In this document: in pieces, positions 46,417 to 57,386 of the stretch | Numbering within the stretch: the stretch's first letter is position 1 | Layout: every line of letters begins with the position of its first letter | Source: Arthrobotrys musiformis | Taxonomy: Eukaryota > Ascomycota > Orbiliomycetes > Orbiliales > Orbiliaceae | Length of the DNA: 64,000 nt | Assembly: GCA_036971715.1 (NCBI GenBank) | Contig: JAVHJL010000001.1 | Coordinates: 1,612,001-1,676,000, forward strand | Direction: 5' to 3' | Notes under the pieces: model-generated | The model's input: only the letters and a program-made list of their open reading frames with translations | Databases searched by the model: none | What the model was told of the DNA's origin: nothing | Made by a program: the position numbers and the translations under genes

Positions 46417-47721
46417 ATGTCGAATTCGACATTCACAATGAACACTCAATCCCCCCTACAAGCTCCACAATTGCCGCCTACAGTATGGCAGCCAAGGCCC
46501 CGCTCCCAGATAACGCCACCGGTCGAGGTTCTCTATCATTATATCCGACTTTTCGCTGACCAGAACAAACTGACACAAGCATGGCACATCCTCCGATGGC
46601 TTCACTCCGCACACTCGGTCGCCGTCGCCAGGGACTCGAGTAGAAAGATCACGACCAATGTTCAAATGCTCCAGCAATGCATCGAGAAGGGATGGCTTTT
46701 TGCCCGCAGCGGCCCAGCTCCTAAGTTCGAGGGTCTCCGTAGCATTATAGTTCCAGAGCAGGCAGCCACACCTGAGTCTTTCGTTCCACCAGTTGATCTC
46801 TTGTACAACTATGTCGACGAATTGAACAAGATGGGACTCACAAAGACCTGCTGGCACTTGTTCGAGTGGTTGCAGACCGCTTTCCATCAAGCTTGCAGAC
46901 GTGATATGAACCCTTACTCCACCGGACCCGTCGCCACTGCTCTCAAGAATGCGCTTGCTACAAACAGCATTGTTGCTAGCCCCAGAGATGTTCCTTACAT
47001 GCAGGATTTCTGCCGTCAACGCCCCGCCATCGATTTCACTTCGCAATACATTACATGGTTTGTGAATGATTCGATGTGGGACAGAATCCCACCTCGCTTC
47101 CAGCTCGATATGCTCGAAGTTGGACGATTCCCGGCTACCCCGCGAAACCGATACGGACAATGCATGACCCCGCCGTGCGCACACAAGGCCTATAAGAAGG
47201 CTTTGTTGGCCGAAGGTGGTTGCGAATGCGCTGACCGCGAGGATGTTGCATGGAACGAGCTACCTGCTTTCGAAGCTGCTCTTATCGAGGAGCATAAGCA
47301 GGAAGCCGCTAGCAACAGTGACGACGAAGCTTCTGTCACCGATGCCAGCACCGTTGTCAGCGAGGAGATCGATCCTCGTGATGTGGACGCTGACAGTGCT
47401 TACGGTTCTGAAAGCGAGCACTCTTCGGCTTCCGATGAGGCTTCGAAGACGAACAATGGGAAGACCCCTGTATATACCCCACCATCGCTCTCTTTGATCG
47501 TCTCCCGAGCTCAGGGTGCCCGCAATCAGAAGCGTGCGGCTTACGAACGCCAGCGAATCCATCAGGAGGTCCTCGAGCAGTGGATCATCAAGACTAACCT
47601 TGCCGTCGGACACAAGCGAGGCCGAATCCCTTCTCTTGTTTCTCCATCCGACTGCCGTCGTCACAGCACAGCTTCCGAAGAAGATGATACAAGGTCGCCA
47701 AAACGACTCAGGAAGCACTAA
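46417..47721 (+). CDS. unrecognised protein with ungapped 90-residue internal duplication
   Basis: Single-exon frame of 434 aa starting MSNSTFTMNTQSP. Two helical units repeat at an exact 90-residue offset: residues 34-73 begin PPVEVLYHY and reach WHILRWLHSA and then RD; residues 124-163 begin PPVDLLYNY and reach WHLFEWLQTA and then RD. No gap is needed over 40 residues, and weaker identity continues to about residue 95/185. The helical hairpins recall PPR/TPR-type pairs. A cysteine/histidine group follows (CMTPPCAH, then GGCEC) that could bind a metal. The C-terminus is acidic/Ser-rich, then basic with SPKRLRKH at the end, a likely nuclear localisation signal. Function unknown. The very long gene-free region upstream and pyrimidine-rich leader suggest complex regulation. 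Confidence 0.82.
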   Translation: MSNSTFTMNTQSPLQAPQLPPTVWQPRPRSQITPPVEVLYHYIRLFADQNKLTQAWHILRWLHSAHSVAVARDSSRKITTNVQMLQQCIEKGWLFARSGPAPKFEGLRSIIVPEQAATPESFVPPVDLLYNYVDELNKMGLTKTCWHLFEWLQTAFHQACRRDMNPYSTGPVATALKNALATNSIVASPRDVPYMQDFCRQRPAIDFTSQYITWFVNDSMWDRIPPRFQLDMLEVGRFPATPRNRYGQCMTPPCAHKAYKKALLAEGGCECADREDVAWNELPAFEAALIEEHKQEAASNSDDEASVTDASTVVSEEIDPRDVDADSAYGSESEHSSASDEASKTNNGKTPVYTPPSLSLIVSRAQGARNQKRAAYERQRIHQEVLEQWIIKTNLAVGHKRGRIPSLVSPSDCRRHSTASEEDDTRSPKRLRKH

Positions 47722-48797
47722 ACAAACAACTTCTTTCTCTCTCTCTCATATACCATGATCAAGGGATTCTCATCTTCTCTCCTTGACAAAAAGTAATTGT
47801 GTCTATTTTCCAATACCTCGGAGGCGTTTTCCGTTTTACATTCCTTTATATTCCTGGTTCGCAATTCTTCGGCAACCTTTTCTCAGATTACTTGGGCGTT
47901 ATTTTGTAATAGACTTGGCGGATATCCGTTGCTTCGTACATTCTTTTGGTGCATCTCCTCTTCTTTCTCGTCTCTTCTTCGAGTCGTTTCGGGCAGTTTT
48001 CGATCTTCTTTCTGGCTCTGCTTCGTTTTATACCACTTCTAACGACCATTTGATATCCTTTCTTCTGCTTTTTGGTACTTCACATTCCGCAAAGGCTTTG
48101 CTCTGTTTCTCTCTACCTTCCAGGATCAACTCCGGTTATTTTTGGAGTCTGGATTGGACGAATTTTCTTGATATACCAGTGGCGGTTTTTGTTCACCAGA
48201 TTTTGCTCGTCTTTTTCTCCGCATTCTCTGTTCTTTCTTCAGATTCGTTCTCGCATGACACTATTTTTCTGCACTTTGCTGTCCTCTTTTTTGGTTGCGA
48301 GAACTGTCGCTATTATGATGACCTCCCCCATACCCCCCATTCGATAACCGTGCATTTCCCGGGGATTTTCCTGTCCGGAATGCATTGATGACCACCAAAA
48401 AGATACAAAATAGTTAGCTCCGTCCTGTGATGTTTTCCTCCAGGACCCCAAAAACAGAAATAAAATACGAATTATACATACTCCCGCTTTCCCCAGTAAA
48501 AGATCGTGATGTTGTGCTTTGAGAGTTTCTGCGAATAGGAATCCGCGAATGACTCGCCGTGCGTTGGATGATGTCGAGGCTGCAGGGTGGAACTGCTGTT
48601 ATCGATAAAAAGGGCAGCTCAAACCTTGCGATTTCGTTGGTCGGCTTCAACCTCACCTCTTCGCCAACCAACCGCCATCCACGCCGCTCCATTGGTCCCT
48701 GACTCAGCTCCTTTTCCCGTATCTCTAACCGGTGCTTACTCGCAGCCTGGCGGAATGGACGATACGATTCGGTGAATTGACCACAGCCATCAGAAAC
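47722..48797. other. intergenic region, T-rich
   Basis: 3' flank of the duplicated-unit protein and promoter of the mitochondrial LeuRS. A 201-codon frame at 47783-48388 starts with TTG and reads Phe/Leu/Ser-rich residues expected of T-rich non-coding DNA, so it is not called. Confidence 0.5.
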
Positions 48798-51700
48798 ATG
48801 ATACTCCAAACGCGGTGTCTCTGCGGCCGCTCGTCGCCCAAGATCGCACTCACGCTCCCACTCCTTCGAGTTCGACCGCCTCTCATCCTTCTCCGCAAAG
48901 CGCACACGTCGTCGTCGTTGTCCAAGACGGCGAAAGGGAGGTCTGGCGAAACTCCCATATCTGAAATCGACGCAAAATGGCTTGCTCGCTGGGAGGAAAC
49001 ACCCCGCACCTTCCAATCACCTTCGACGTCTACCAAACCACCATACTACGTGCTTTCTATGTTCCCTTACCCATCTGGAACACTTCACATGGGACACTTG
49101 AGGGTCTACACCATATCAGATGTCGTGGCCCGGTATAAGCACATGAAGGGCTTCAACGTCCTTCATCCAATGGGATGGGATTCTTTTGGTCTCCCCGCCG
49201 AAAACGCAGCTATAGAGCGAGGGGTGGACCCTGCTGAGTGGACGGACCAGAATATAGACACGATGAAGGCTCAGTTGAAGCGTATGGGGGCCCGGTTTGA
49301 TTGGAGCAGAGTATGTTAGCTAGTCCATCACCCTTCCCCGTTTTTCCTTCCCCGGTGATAGTGTGGCACCTGCTACTACCACACTACCACACACCCCTGG
49401 GCTTCGTTCGCCCGTCCCCCATCTTCCTGGCTGTCTTGGGAGCCGCTGGTGGAGCAACGACAGCCAATCAATCCACTTTCCCTCCATGTTTATTTTCTTG
49501 AATCTTGCTTTTTGGTGTTAACCTTCCTCCCCGATTTCGATTTTTTTTTGCTTCTCGATTCCGCATTCAGGAAAACTGATTATCTGACGGCAGAGAAAAA
49601 ACGGACCTTGTCTGTCGAACAATGGTCCCGTTTTTTGAATTATATTTTTTCACCAAATAGGAGCTGCGCACGTCATCACCGGATTTCTACTCGGGAACTC
49701 AGAAGCTTTTTCTGGAGCTTTACAAGGAAGGGCTGGCGTATCGTGCCCCCGCGCTGGTGAACTGGGATCCTGTGGATCAAACGGTCCTAGCGAACGAGCA
49801 GGTATCAAAGGATGGAACCTCTTGGCGGTCCGGAGCTAAGGTTGAGCAGAAATATTTGGAACAATGGTTTTTTAAGATCACTCGGAACGCTCCTTTCTTG
49901 AGACACAGTCTTGAGAGTCTGAGAGGACAGTGGCCGGATCATGTTATTCGTCAACAGGAGAACTGGATAGGGGAGAGTAGTGGATCGAGAGTCAAGTTCC
50001 CTATCAGGATAGCAAACGCGGACGGCAGCTCGCATGAAGACGTTTTGAAGATATACACCACTCGATTGGATACCATCTTCGGGGTCCAATTTTTGGCGTT
50101 ATCGGTTACTCATCCGCTAGTCCAAAAGCTGTCGGAGACGGACGCGGGGCTAAAAGCATTCGTCGATAATATTCCGAATCTACCGGTTGGAACGAAGGCA
50201 GGGTATCGACTGGACAATGTTACGGGCTTCAATCCAATCTTACAGGAGACGGCAGAAGACGGGACGTTATTACCTGCTGGAAACTTCGACCTGCCGGTCT
50301 TCGTGGCACCATATGTGCTCGGAGGGTTGGGTACCAGCGCGGTGATGGGGGTCCCCGCACACGATCAACGTGATTTTGACTTCTGGCAGGAGAACTGTCC
50401 GCTTGAACCAGTCAGGTTCGTGATCGTGCAGCAAGGTGCGAAGGACAGAATGGTGGAACCGAGGGTGTTTACTTCGACCACCAGTAGGGTTTTTGCAGCA
50501 CCGGGTCTGAGTAAAGGTGTATTGAACGAGAATTGCGGGCAATATGCAGGGTTGGGGTGCGTTATCGCTCATCAGCAGTTATTCGCTACGCTGAAGGAAC
50601 GAGGCATGGCGCTGCCGTCGAAGAGGTTTAAGATTAGGGATTGGTTGATATCACGGCAGAGGTTTTGGGGAACTCCGATTCCAATTGTGCATTGCGGTTC
50701 TTGCGGTACCGTACCCGTCAAGGAGGAGGATCTGCCGGTCTTGCTGCCGCAGATTAAGTTGACAGGAAAAGGAGGAAGTCCGTTGAAGCAGGCGGAGGAA
50801 TGGGTGAAGACTACGTGTCCAAAGTCAGTTTGATATGATTTCGAAGAAATCGAAGATTCTGGTTGTCATTTTTTACTAATGGGTGGAATGCAGATGCGGA
50901 GGTCCTGCGGAGCGGGATACGGATACGATGGATACCTTCGTTGATTCGTCGTGGTATTATATCCGGTTCGGAATGGATCCAGACCCGCAGCATACCCTCA
51001 TGCCGGTGGACATCTACATCGGCGGGGTTGAACACGCCATCTTACATCTCCTGTACGCACGGTTTATTTCGAACTTTCTAGCGAAGAAAACGGACGACAA
51101 GCGGTATCTCGAGCCGTTCAGACGACTTATCACGCAAGGCATGGTTCACGGGAAAACCTATCAAGACCCGCAGAATGGAAGATTCCTGAAGCCCGAGGAG
51201 GTGGACAGTATTGACGGCGGACCGGCTTTCGACAAAAATACCTTCGTGGAGGTCAATATTACTTACGAGAAGATGTCTAAGAGTAAGTATAATGGCGTGG
51301 ATCCAACCGAATGCTTGAATAAACACGGGTTGGATGCCACGAGGGCACACATGCTGTTCCAAGCACCTGTTGCAGATGTTCTCGATTGGGACGAGACCAA
51401 GATCGTGGGTATGCAGAGGTGGCTGGCAAAAGTGCGAACGTTGGCAGCGAGAGCGGAGGTGGAGGTGGAATTCCATCGAACGACTGGGGCTTACTCAAAA
51501 AACATGGTCGCCGAGGATGCACCGCAGGCTTCTGCGCTGTTGATGAGGGAACTTCGATCTGCGGTTGCGGGTGTTACGTCCTCGATGGAGGATGTGTATA
51601 GCTTGAACACTGCGATTAGTGATTTGACTATTTTGACGAATTATATACATGGGATTACGTCGGAGAGTGTGGGGCCCGAGGCGTATATTCTTGCGGTGGA

Positions 51701-52046
51701 GACTTTGTTGAAGCTCATGTCGCCGGTGTGTCCTGCGATTTCGGCGGAGTGCTGGGAGTACATGCACGGGCCCAGGAGTCTGTTGGAGGAACAGAAATGG
51801 CCGGAGGAAGAGCAGTTTGAGGTTAAGGATGTGAAGGATACGGTGGATATCATCGTGCAGGTTAATGGGAAGTACAAGGTGACGTTGAGCGATCAGCCAC
51901 TGGGTTGGGTGGATGAGTATGATGTGCAGGAATGGGTGTATGATCAAGTGATGGAGACGGAAGAGGGGCAAAGGGTTTTAAGTGGACGGGAGGTGAAGAA
52001 TGTGATTGTGGTGAGGGCGAAGAATCTTGTGAATATATTGACGTAG
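48798..52046 (+). CDS. NAM2: mitochondrial leucyl-tRNA synthetase
   Basis: Charges mitochondrial tRNA-Leu. Exons 48798-49310, 49661-50823 and 50894-52046 give 942 aa, normal for the bacterial-type enzyme. Residues 1-45 are Arg/Ser/Leu-rich without acids, a mitochondrial presequence. The HIGH-type motif is HMGH at 97-100 within MFPYPSGTLHMGHLR. The CP1 editing domain shows TTRLDTIFG and GVPAHDQRDFDFW. The zinc-finger-like CGSCG segment, the SSWYY motif and KMSKS (about 685-689) are all present. The first intron, 350 nt, is long for this window; its ends give FDWSR-ELRTSSPDF, the expected continuation. In yeast NAM2 also helps splice group I introns; whether that holds here is unknown. Start: first ATG in frame with the presequence. 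Confidence 0.95.
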
Positions 52047-52183
52047 TGGTGGGTATTATTTGTATATATACATATCTCTGGCTTCGGATAATAAAAGTCT
52101 TCCCTTTTCTATATTTAATAACTATCCAGATATGCAGGGGCTAAAAGTGAGATCGTGACGCCGTGAATGTTAGATATCTAAGA

Positions 52184-53302
52184 TCAATCGTAACTCATCC
52201 CGTCTTTTGAAGGCAGCAATAGCCAGTTCCATCCTGTGTCCTTCCTCCAACCGACGACGTTTCGGTGAATGCCTCTGAAGTCCTTCCAAGTGCCTGTTTC
52301 CCAGCCTCTACTTTCCAACATTGCTTTAACACGACTTGATTGTTTATCGCCCCCTGTCTCGAAGATTATAGCCTTCGATTTGAAGTATGCGGCATACTCC
52401 TCGATAGCAGGATAGAAAATATCCTCCCTCAGTACATCATCTGCTACATTATCAGGCCTCTTTTCCGGGGGCACCAATGCGATCTCTGGTTCGTAGAGTC
52501 TCACGCTTCTTCCCGTATCTTCCCAATACCCACTCGCGGAAACATACGGCGGGTTAGCGATCACAATATCCACCATTGGACCGGAATCCACTTGATCCTC
52601 ATTCATGAAGAACGATTTTATATCATCATGAACCTCGGACTTTCCGAGAGAATTGAATCCCTGGGCTTTACCGTCTCCGTATATCGACGGCCGCGGGTTC
52701 AACACATCGCCTTGGAGGAAGTTGACGTCCTGCCTGGCTCGTTTGGGTAATATACCCTTTTTGATGTTATACTCCAAAGAACCCCTCGCCAGCTTCAACG
52801 CCGGGTTCGATATATCAACCCCCAAAACTCGGAATCCATACGGAAGGTTTAGATCGTAAAGCTGTTTTGCGATGAGCAGGGCAATCGGTCCGGACCCGGT
52901 GCATATATCCAATACTCTAAAATTCCTAGCCGGGTTTCGTCTCCTCTTGTCGTTTATGAAGTGGTAGTTTTTTAAATCGTCGCAGAGGCGCATTACCATT
53001 GCCTCCGTCTCGGTGCGGGGGATTAATGCGCCCCTACCGGATAATATCTCGACATCGTAGAATTGTGCGGTGCCGATGATGTGTTCCAGAGGTTCGGCGC
53101 GGGCGCGACGGCGGCAGAGGGATTTCAGGAGGGTGGATTGCTGGATTGGAGGGAGGGATTTGTGGTGGGTGAGGATGTGGGATGTTAAGGTTCTCAGGTC
53201 GAATTCTGCGAGTTCGGGGATGCGGGTGTCGCGGTAGAGGAGGGGGAGAAGTTTGTGTTTTTGACGGAGGTGGGAGGTTAGGCTGCGGTTTATGCGGGGC
53301 AT
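52184..53302 (-). CDS. MTQ1: MTQ1/HemK-type protein N5-glutamine methyltransferase, probably mitochondrial
   Basis: S-adenosylmethionine-dependent enzyme that methylates the Gln of the GGQ motif of peptide release factor, in fungi the mitochondrial factor Mrf1. Single exon, 372 aa. The N-terminal helical domain includes EHIIGTAQFYDVEI and IPRTETE, typical of HemK/PrmC. The SAM site is LDICTGSGPIALLIAK (about 131-146) with GVDISNPAL. The catalytic NPPY lies at 250-253 in DIVIANPPYVS. An insertion of about 40 residues between the GDV and NPPY motifs is longer than in bacteria. The basic N-terminus (MPRINRSLTSHLRQKHK) is compatible with mitochondrial import. Convergent with the mitochondrial LeuRS gene, 137 bp away, so two mitochondrial translation genes are neighbours. 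Confidence 0.9.
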   Translation of the reverse strand: MPRINRSLTSHLRQKHKLLPLLYRDTRIPELAEFDLRTLTSHILTHHKSLPPIQQSTLLKSLCRRRARAEPLEHIIGTAQFYDVEILSGRGALIPRTETEAMVMRLCDDLKNYHFINDKRRRNPARNFRVLDICTGSGPIALLIAKQLYDLNLPYGFRVLGVDISNPALKLARGSLEYNIKKGILPKRARQDVNFLQGDVLNPRPSIYGDGKAQGFNSLGKSEVHDDIKSFFMNEDQVDSGPMVDIVIANPPYVSASGYWEDTGRSVRLYEPEIALVPPEKRPDNVADDVLREDIFYPAIEEYAAYFKSKAIIFETGGDKQSSRVKAMLESRGWETGTWKDFRGIHRNVVGWRKDTGWNWLLLPSKDGMSYD

Positions 53303-53606
53303 TTTTTTGGTTTTTATTTTATTTCCCGAGGGTGAGAAGGGGGGGTTAGGAGGAGGGATTGTTGGAATTTGGAAACTTTTGTATGGCGGGGATGGTTGGC
53401 AACGCAGAATCCGCGGTGGGCGTGGGATGTGTTGGGGTGAGGTTCCCTTGCTATATGGACGGATATAAGGTCGATTTATTTAGGATATTATAACAGATCC
53501 CCGTGATGGCCGTGTAGTCTTGAGGGGCGATGACCTCACATACTTAATTCACTTGAATCCGCAAATTTGGATTCTTCCGGTAGCTAAAAAAGTAGGTAGA
53601 CTGGCT
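53303..53606. promoter_or_regulatory. short bidirectional promoter region
   Basis: 304 bases between the divergent start codons of MTQ1 and the isomerase-like gene. The open frame of the latter continues upstream to 53520, but without an ATG before 53607. Confidence 0.4.
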
Positions 53607-55061
53607 ATGTCTCTTGTCTCAACTATCAGTACCACTCGCTCGCCTGCAGTAAAGAACGTTATCGCCTCCCTCATTATAATCTACATCCTGCGTAACTTCT
53701 GCACGCAGATGAACGAAGCCCGTCGAGCCCGTATCTCGGAAGATATTCTGAAGCGCATGGAGAGGCTATTAACCAGAGTCCGCAGCGCATCGTTGAAGAG
53801 GAGGGAATCGAGTTTGAGTAAAAATGAGGGGAAGGGGAAGAGGAAGGGTGATGATGATCAGGGGGGTGAGGAATCGATTGTACCTCCCGCTACTACTGAG
53901 CAGCCTGTGGAGGATGAGAACGGTGGGGAGCCTGGAGGTTCGAAACGGGTGTCGAGGGAGTTTTCGATATCTACTACTCCGCCTGGAGCATACGGATCTA
54001 GTGCGGTTTCACTCACGGAGGGTCCTACGGTTACTACCGTCGAGCCATTGCCGAAGAACTCGAGTAGGAGGTCGTCTATGTCTAAACCCGGGAGGAAGCC
54101 ATCACTACAACATGTTGGCTTTCAATCACCCGAATTGGAGCCTGAGGATGACGAGGGGGATACACCCGTTCCGACCCCTGCACCCGTTCCAAGCCCTCCG
54201 AGAGCCGAGTCTATCAAGAAACCCAAAAAGGATAAACGCCATCGTGTGCCGTCCATAATTTCGTTTATCTCTAACGCTACAACCGCAAGGTCGAATAGAT
54301 CGTTGAGGAAGCGCAGGTCGACGACTACGATACGCAGGTTGGCGGCATACAAAGCGGTCAGCGATAATTTCCCCACCACCAGACCAGCATACATCGCCAT
54401 CGGATCCAGCGCACTAATGCTCCACGTCGTGGAGCGCATATCGCAATACTCCTACAACCAGCTCGCAGACATAACCTTCGTCTCTACCGGCGTGGCATCC
54501 GAGCACATCATGGCCTCGTACAAACTTCGACCGATAACATCACTCCACCTCCTCTCCCCTGAAACCAAAATCGACGTGTACTTCGATACCGCCGATAAAG
54601 TCGACGATAATCTGAATTGCATTCGCGGGCGGACGGGGAATATACATTTGGAAAGAATGGTGGCGTTGAGGTCAGAGTGTTTTGTTTGTATTATCGACTA
54701 TCGTAAACGCGTGTCTACGCTGTTTACGTTGGGGAAGAGTATGGCGGTTGAGATTACGCCGGAGTCGTATTTTTATGTGGTCAAGAAGCTTAGGGCGGCT
54801 AAGGCGGTAGCTTCGCTGAGGAGCGGGGAGCCCATGATGGCTGGGCCTTGTGTTACGGGGAGGGGGAATTATGTTATTGATGCGACTTGGCAGGCTTTGG
54901 CGGATTCTGGGGATGAAGTGGAGGTTTTGGCGGAGATTGTGAAGGGGATTTACGGAGTTGTGGATCATGGGTTGTTTTATGCTGGGGCGGGCGGGTGGAA
55001 TGGACGGCCGAGTAAGATTTATGTTGGTTTGGAGGATGGGGCAGTGGATAGCTTGGGATGA
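53607..55061 (+). CDS. ribose-5-phosphate isomerase A-like protein with membrane anchor; active site altered
   Basis: Single exon, 484 aa from the first in-frame ATG (MSLVSTISTT). Residues about 14-31 form a hydrophobic span (VKNVIASLIIIYILRNF). Residues 35-240 are charged and Ser/Pro-rich, probably disordered. Residues about 243-476 align with RpiA/Rki1 across the fold: AAYKAVSDN, GSSALMLHVVERI in place of GTGST, IDVYFDTADKVDDNL in place of DGADEVDP, IRGRTGNIHLERMVA in place of IKGGGGALLREKIV, DYRKRVSTL, GPCVTGRGNYVIDA in place of TDNGN, and GVVDHGLF. The two aspartates (327, 330), Glu349 and Lys367 are kept, but the catalytic-loop lysine is Arg340, the DGADE glutamate is Lys331 and the phosphate loop is changed. 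I infer a pseudoenzyme or an altered activity. A separate canonical Rki1 should exist elsewhere in the genome. Confidence 0.8.
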   Translation: MSLVSTISTTRSPAVKNVIASLIIIYILRNFCTQMNEARRARISEDILKRMERLLTRVRSASLKRRESSLSKNEGKGKRKGDDDQGGEESIVPPATTEQPVEDENGGEPGGSKRVSREFSISTTPPGAYGSSAVSLTEGPTVTTVEPLPKNSSRRSSMSKPGRKPSLQHVGFQSPELEPEDDEGDTPVPTPAPVPSPPRAESIKKPKKDKRHRVPSIISFISNATTARSNRSLRKRRSTTTIRRLAAYKAVSDNFPTTRPAYIAIGSSALMLHVVERISQYSYNQLADITFVSTGVASEHIMASYKLRPITSLHLLSPETKIDVYFDTADKVDDNLNCIRGRTGNIHLERMVALRSECFVCIIDYRKRVSTLFTLGKSMAVEITPESYFYVVKKLRAAKAVASLRSGEPMMAGPCVTGRGNYVIDATWQALADSGDEVEVLAEIVKGIYGVVDHGLFYAGAGGWNGRPSKIYVGLEDGAVDSLG

Positions 55062-55421
55062 CGGGCTGCTTTGAGCCTGCCTCTTTTGAGCCTTCCTCTC
55101 TTTTTTCGGAATATCATAGGTTTCTAGTTGTATACTACAAGTGCTCTGAGTTCTAGCCGTTGAAGGGCCTTCGTTTTCGTTATAGCTAGAAAGATCTTTC
55201 GCTGGAAGGGGTATTATACACTGCTCTGGACTCCCTTCATTCTTGAAAACTATATCTAGCTTGTCTCGTTCCCAGCCCGCCTGGGCGGGTGCTGCGCAGG
55301 AGACAAATATCTAGCTAAGTTTCACGGATTTCAGACCGATCAAGTAGCCCGCCGAGCTCAGTACTGTCGAATACACAATACCTAAAATGACGGTAAGTTT
55401 TCGAATCTCAGGCTTTTTTTT
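55062..55421. other. convergent intergenic region
   Basis: 3' flanks of the isomerase-like and F-box genes. A GC-rich inverted stretch around 55268-55290 (CAGCCCGCCTGGGCGGGTGCTG) could form a short hairpin in RNA. No gene. Confidence 0.45.
55268..55290. terminator. short GC-rich hairpin between convergent genes
   Basis: Near-perfect inverted repeat (CAGCCCGCC / GGCGGGTGCTG) around a very short loop. Eukaryotic termination does not need such a hairpin; it may simply stabilise a 3' UTR end. Listed because it is the only clear inverted repeat in this gap. Confidence 0.25.
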
Positions 55422-57386
55422 CTACACGGAAAAGCCGGGGCCGGGGGCATACCTTTCCATAAGTGGCACCCCAAAGGTAGCTTCGTAGGGCGATAAAAGA
55501 TCCGGGTACTTCTTAACGAGGTCACCCATAGCAATCCTCCTCCAGGAGATGATGTTATTCCCCGATTCGCCTACCTCGTCGTCTACGTCTTCTCTATGGA
55601 AGACGCCGTTAACTTGAATTGATCCGCCAAAAACCCTCTGGAAATGACCGAATGCGACGGCCTTTAGGGTTTTTGGGATGGTGAGGTCGGGGTATGCGCT
55701 GAGATCCCGTTGTAGGAGTGTATTCTTGCGGGTCCATTCTGGGCGGTCTTTGGCCCTTTTGAGCTGTGGTGGCATCCATGGGTGTTTTGGCATGATGTCT
55801 GGGGGTGAGAGGTCCCTGGTGTCGCTATTGTATGCCCATAGAAGTTTGAGATTTGGGAAGAGGTGTTCTTTGAAGGGATCGTACTGTATTTGCAGGGGTT
55901 AGGGGTTTGGAGTTAGTTATGGTGAGTGGAGACGGCGACGGCGGTCGAAATTTGTCAATTTCTACGAACTACTTTCGTGGCATCGGACCAGGTGGAAACT
56001 TACATCTGGGTGTAGAGTAGCGCAAAACTCCTCAAGCTTCTGCAATCCCTTCCCTAAAGACATCATCAAGGAGTGGGGCATGGGTACCATAAACGGTCCC
56101 TGCGTAGCAATACTCCGGACTTTCCACAATGCCAAACTTCTCAAACTCGTCGCATGGTGTAGTATAGGAGCAGCATCTATAAAGTCCTCAGGCTGCGGGA
56201 CTAATATATCTAAATTGACCAAACCCTGAAACGCTAGTAAGAACTTCGATAGTAGTCTCATATTACACCACCATACCTCCAGTGTTTGTAACAAAATTGG
56301 AACCCTAGGATCGAAATTCACGATCAAGCGTGTGGTTAAAAAGAATCTGGAGTGGAGGGCGCGTAAATTCGGCAACTGCGAGATACTTTCCAAACTCAAA
56401 GCCGCGAACAAACTTATCGTAAATGCATCATTATTGTCGTACGCAAATGTCTCTAGGGATGGATATATAAGTTCGTAGGATTTTGGGCTCCTACCCGTCA
56501 TTCTGTCTATGAAACGGCTCGGCCATTGTGCTTGCTGAAGGTGGTGGCCTGGACGTAGTTGGACTACCACGAGTGTTTTTAGGGTTTGGAGAATGGTAGG
56601 GAGTTGGGCTGTAAGTCGTTCATACTCCGGTTTCGGCATGTAGCCGTATATGCATAGATGGCAAAGATTTTTGAAATTTAAGAGGTTGAAGGTGAAGTAC
56701 GGAGGTTGGACGAAGTGGTTGAAAGATCGGTGATATATGATCAGTGTTTCGAGGTTACGTTGGTGGTCGTGGAGGTGGTGTATGAGTTTTGCTGGGCATC
56801 TGGCATGAATATCCCATCTGGTGATCGGGTAACAAGGAGAGTTAGCTAGAGCGGGTGCTAAGTACATACACGCCCCCACCTCCCACGACTTTAATATAAT
56901 ACCAGATGCGCGGAAGGTTTGTAAAAGTACGCACCGAAACGAAAGTAGTTGCCCCGGGGGCACTTTAGTTAGCAGAGACTGTATCCCAGAAACAACTTGG
57001 TATTCTATGCCCCTAATGGGGGTCTTAAGCGCAGTCTCCCCGCGGCACAATCCGAAATCTTGAATGTACTGCGCGATAAAGTCTATATTGCTGGCTACGG
57101 ACAAGATTCTATCCTGCACCCCCTTTGAGCCGTATGCATAGCAGACCTTGCGAGCAGGGAGTAGTATGGTGCGATAAAGAAGCGGTTTTATTATCCGGCT
57201 CAGCCTTTTGGAAGTGTGCAGGACTGCCAGGCTATCTGTTGTAGAGTTTGAGACCTTGGGCATCAACGTTAGTGATATCGATCTTAATATTGTGTTGTTT
57301 TTGGTGGAATTTGGGGGTCTAACATATATGAGGATTTGGAGAAGGATCTCTTCCGGGAGGGCTGCAAGAGTAGCTGGTTGGGCCAT
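55422..57386 (-). CDS. F-box protein, uncharacterised
   Basis: Two exons, 57386-56004 and 55883-55422, separated by a 120-nt intron, give 614 aa. The N-terminus AALPEEILLQILIYVRPP begins an F-box-like segment that continues through LAVLHTSKRLSRIIKPLLYRTILL (to residue about 77). The remainder is a leucine-rich, irregular repeat region with segments such as NLETLIIYHRSF and LRSLALWKVRS, as in fungal F-box/LRR-like proteins. The exon join gives ATLHPD-YDPFKEHLFPNLKLLWAYNSD, a sensible continuation. Role as an SCF substrate adaptor is inferred from the F-box; the target is unknown. It lies next to another F-box gene in the same orientation. Confidence 0.78.

Noticed and set aside
47783..48388. 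201-codon plus-strand frame rich in Phe, Leu and Ser
   Set aside because: It starts with TTG, lies in T-rich DNA where such residues are expected, and shows no domain or convincing membrane topology.
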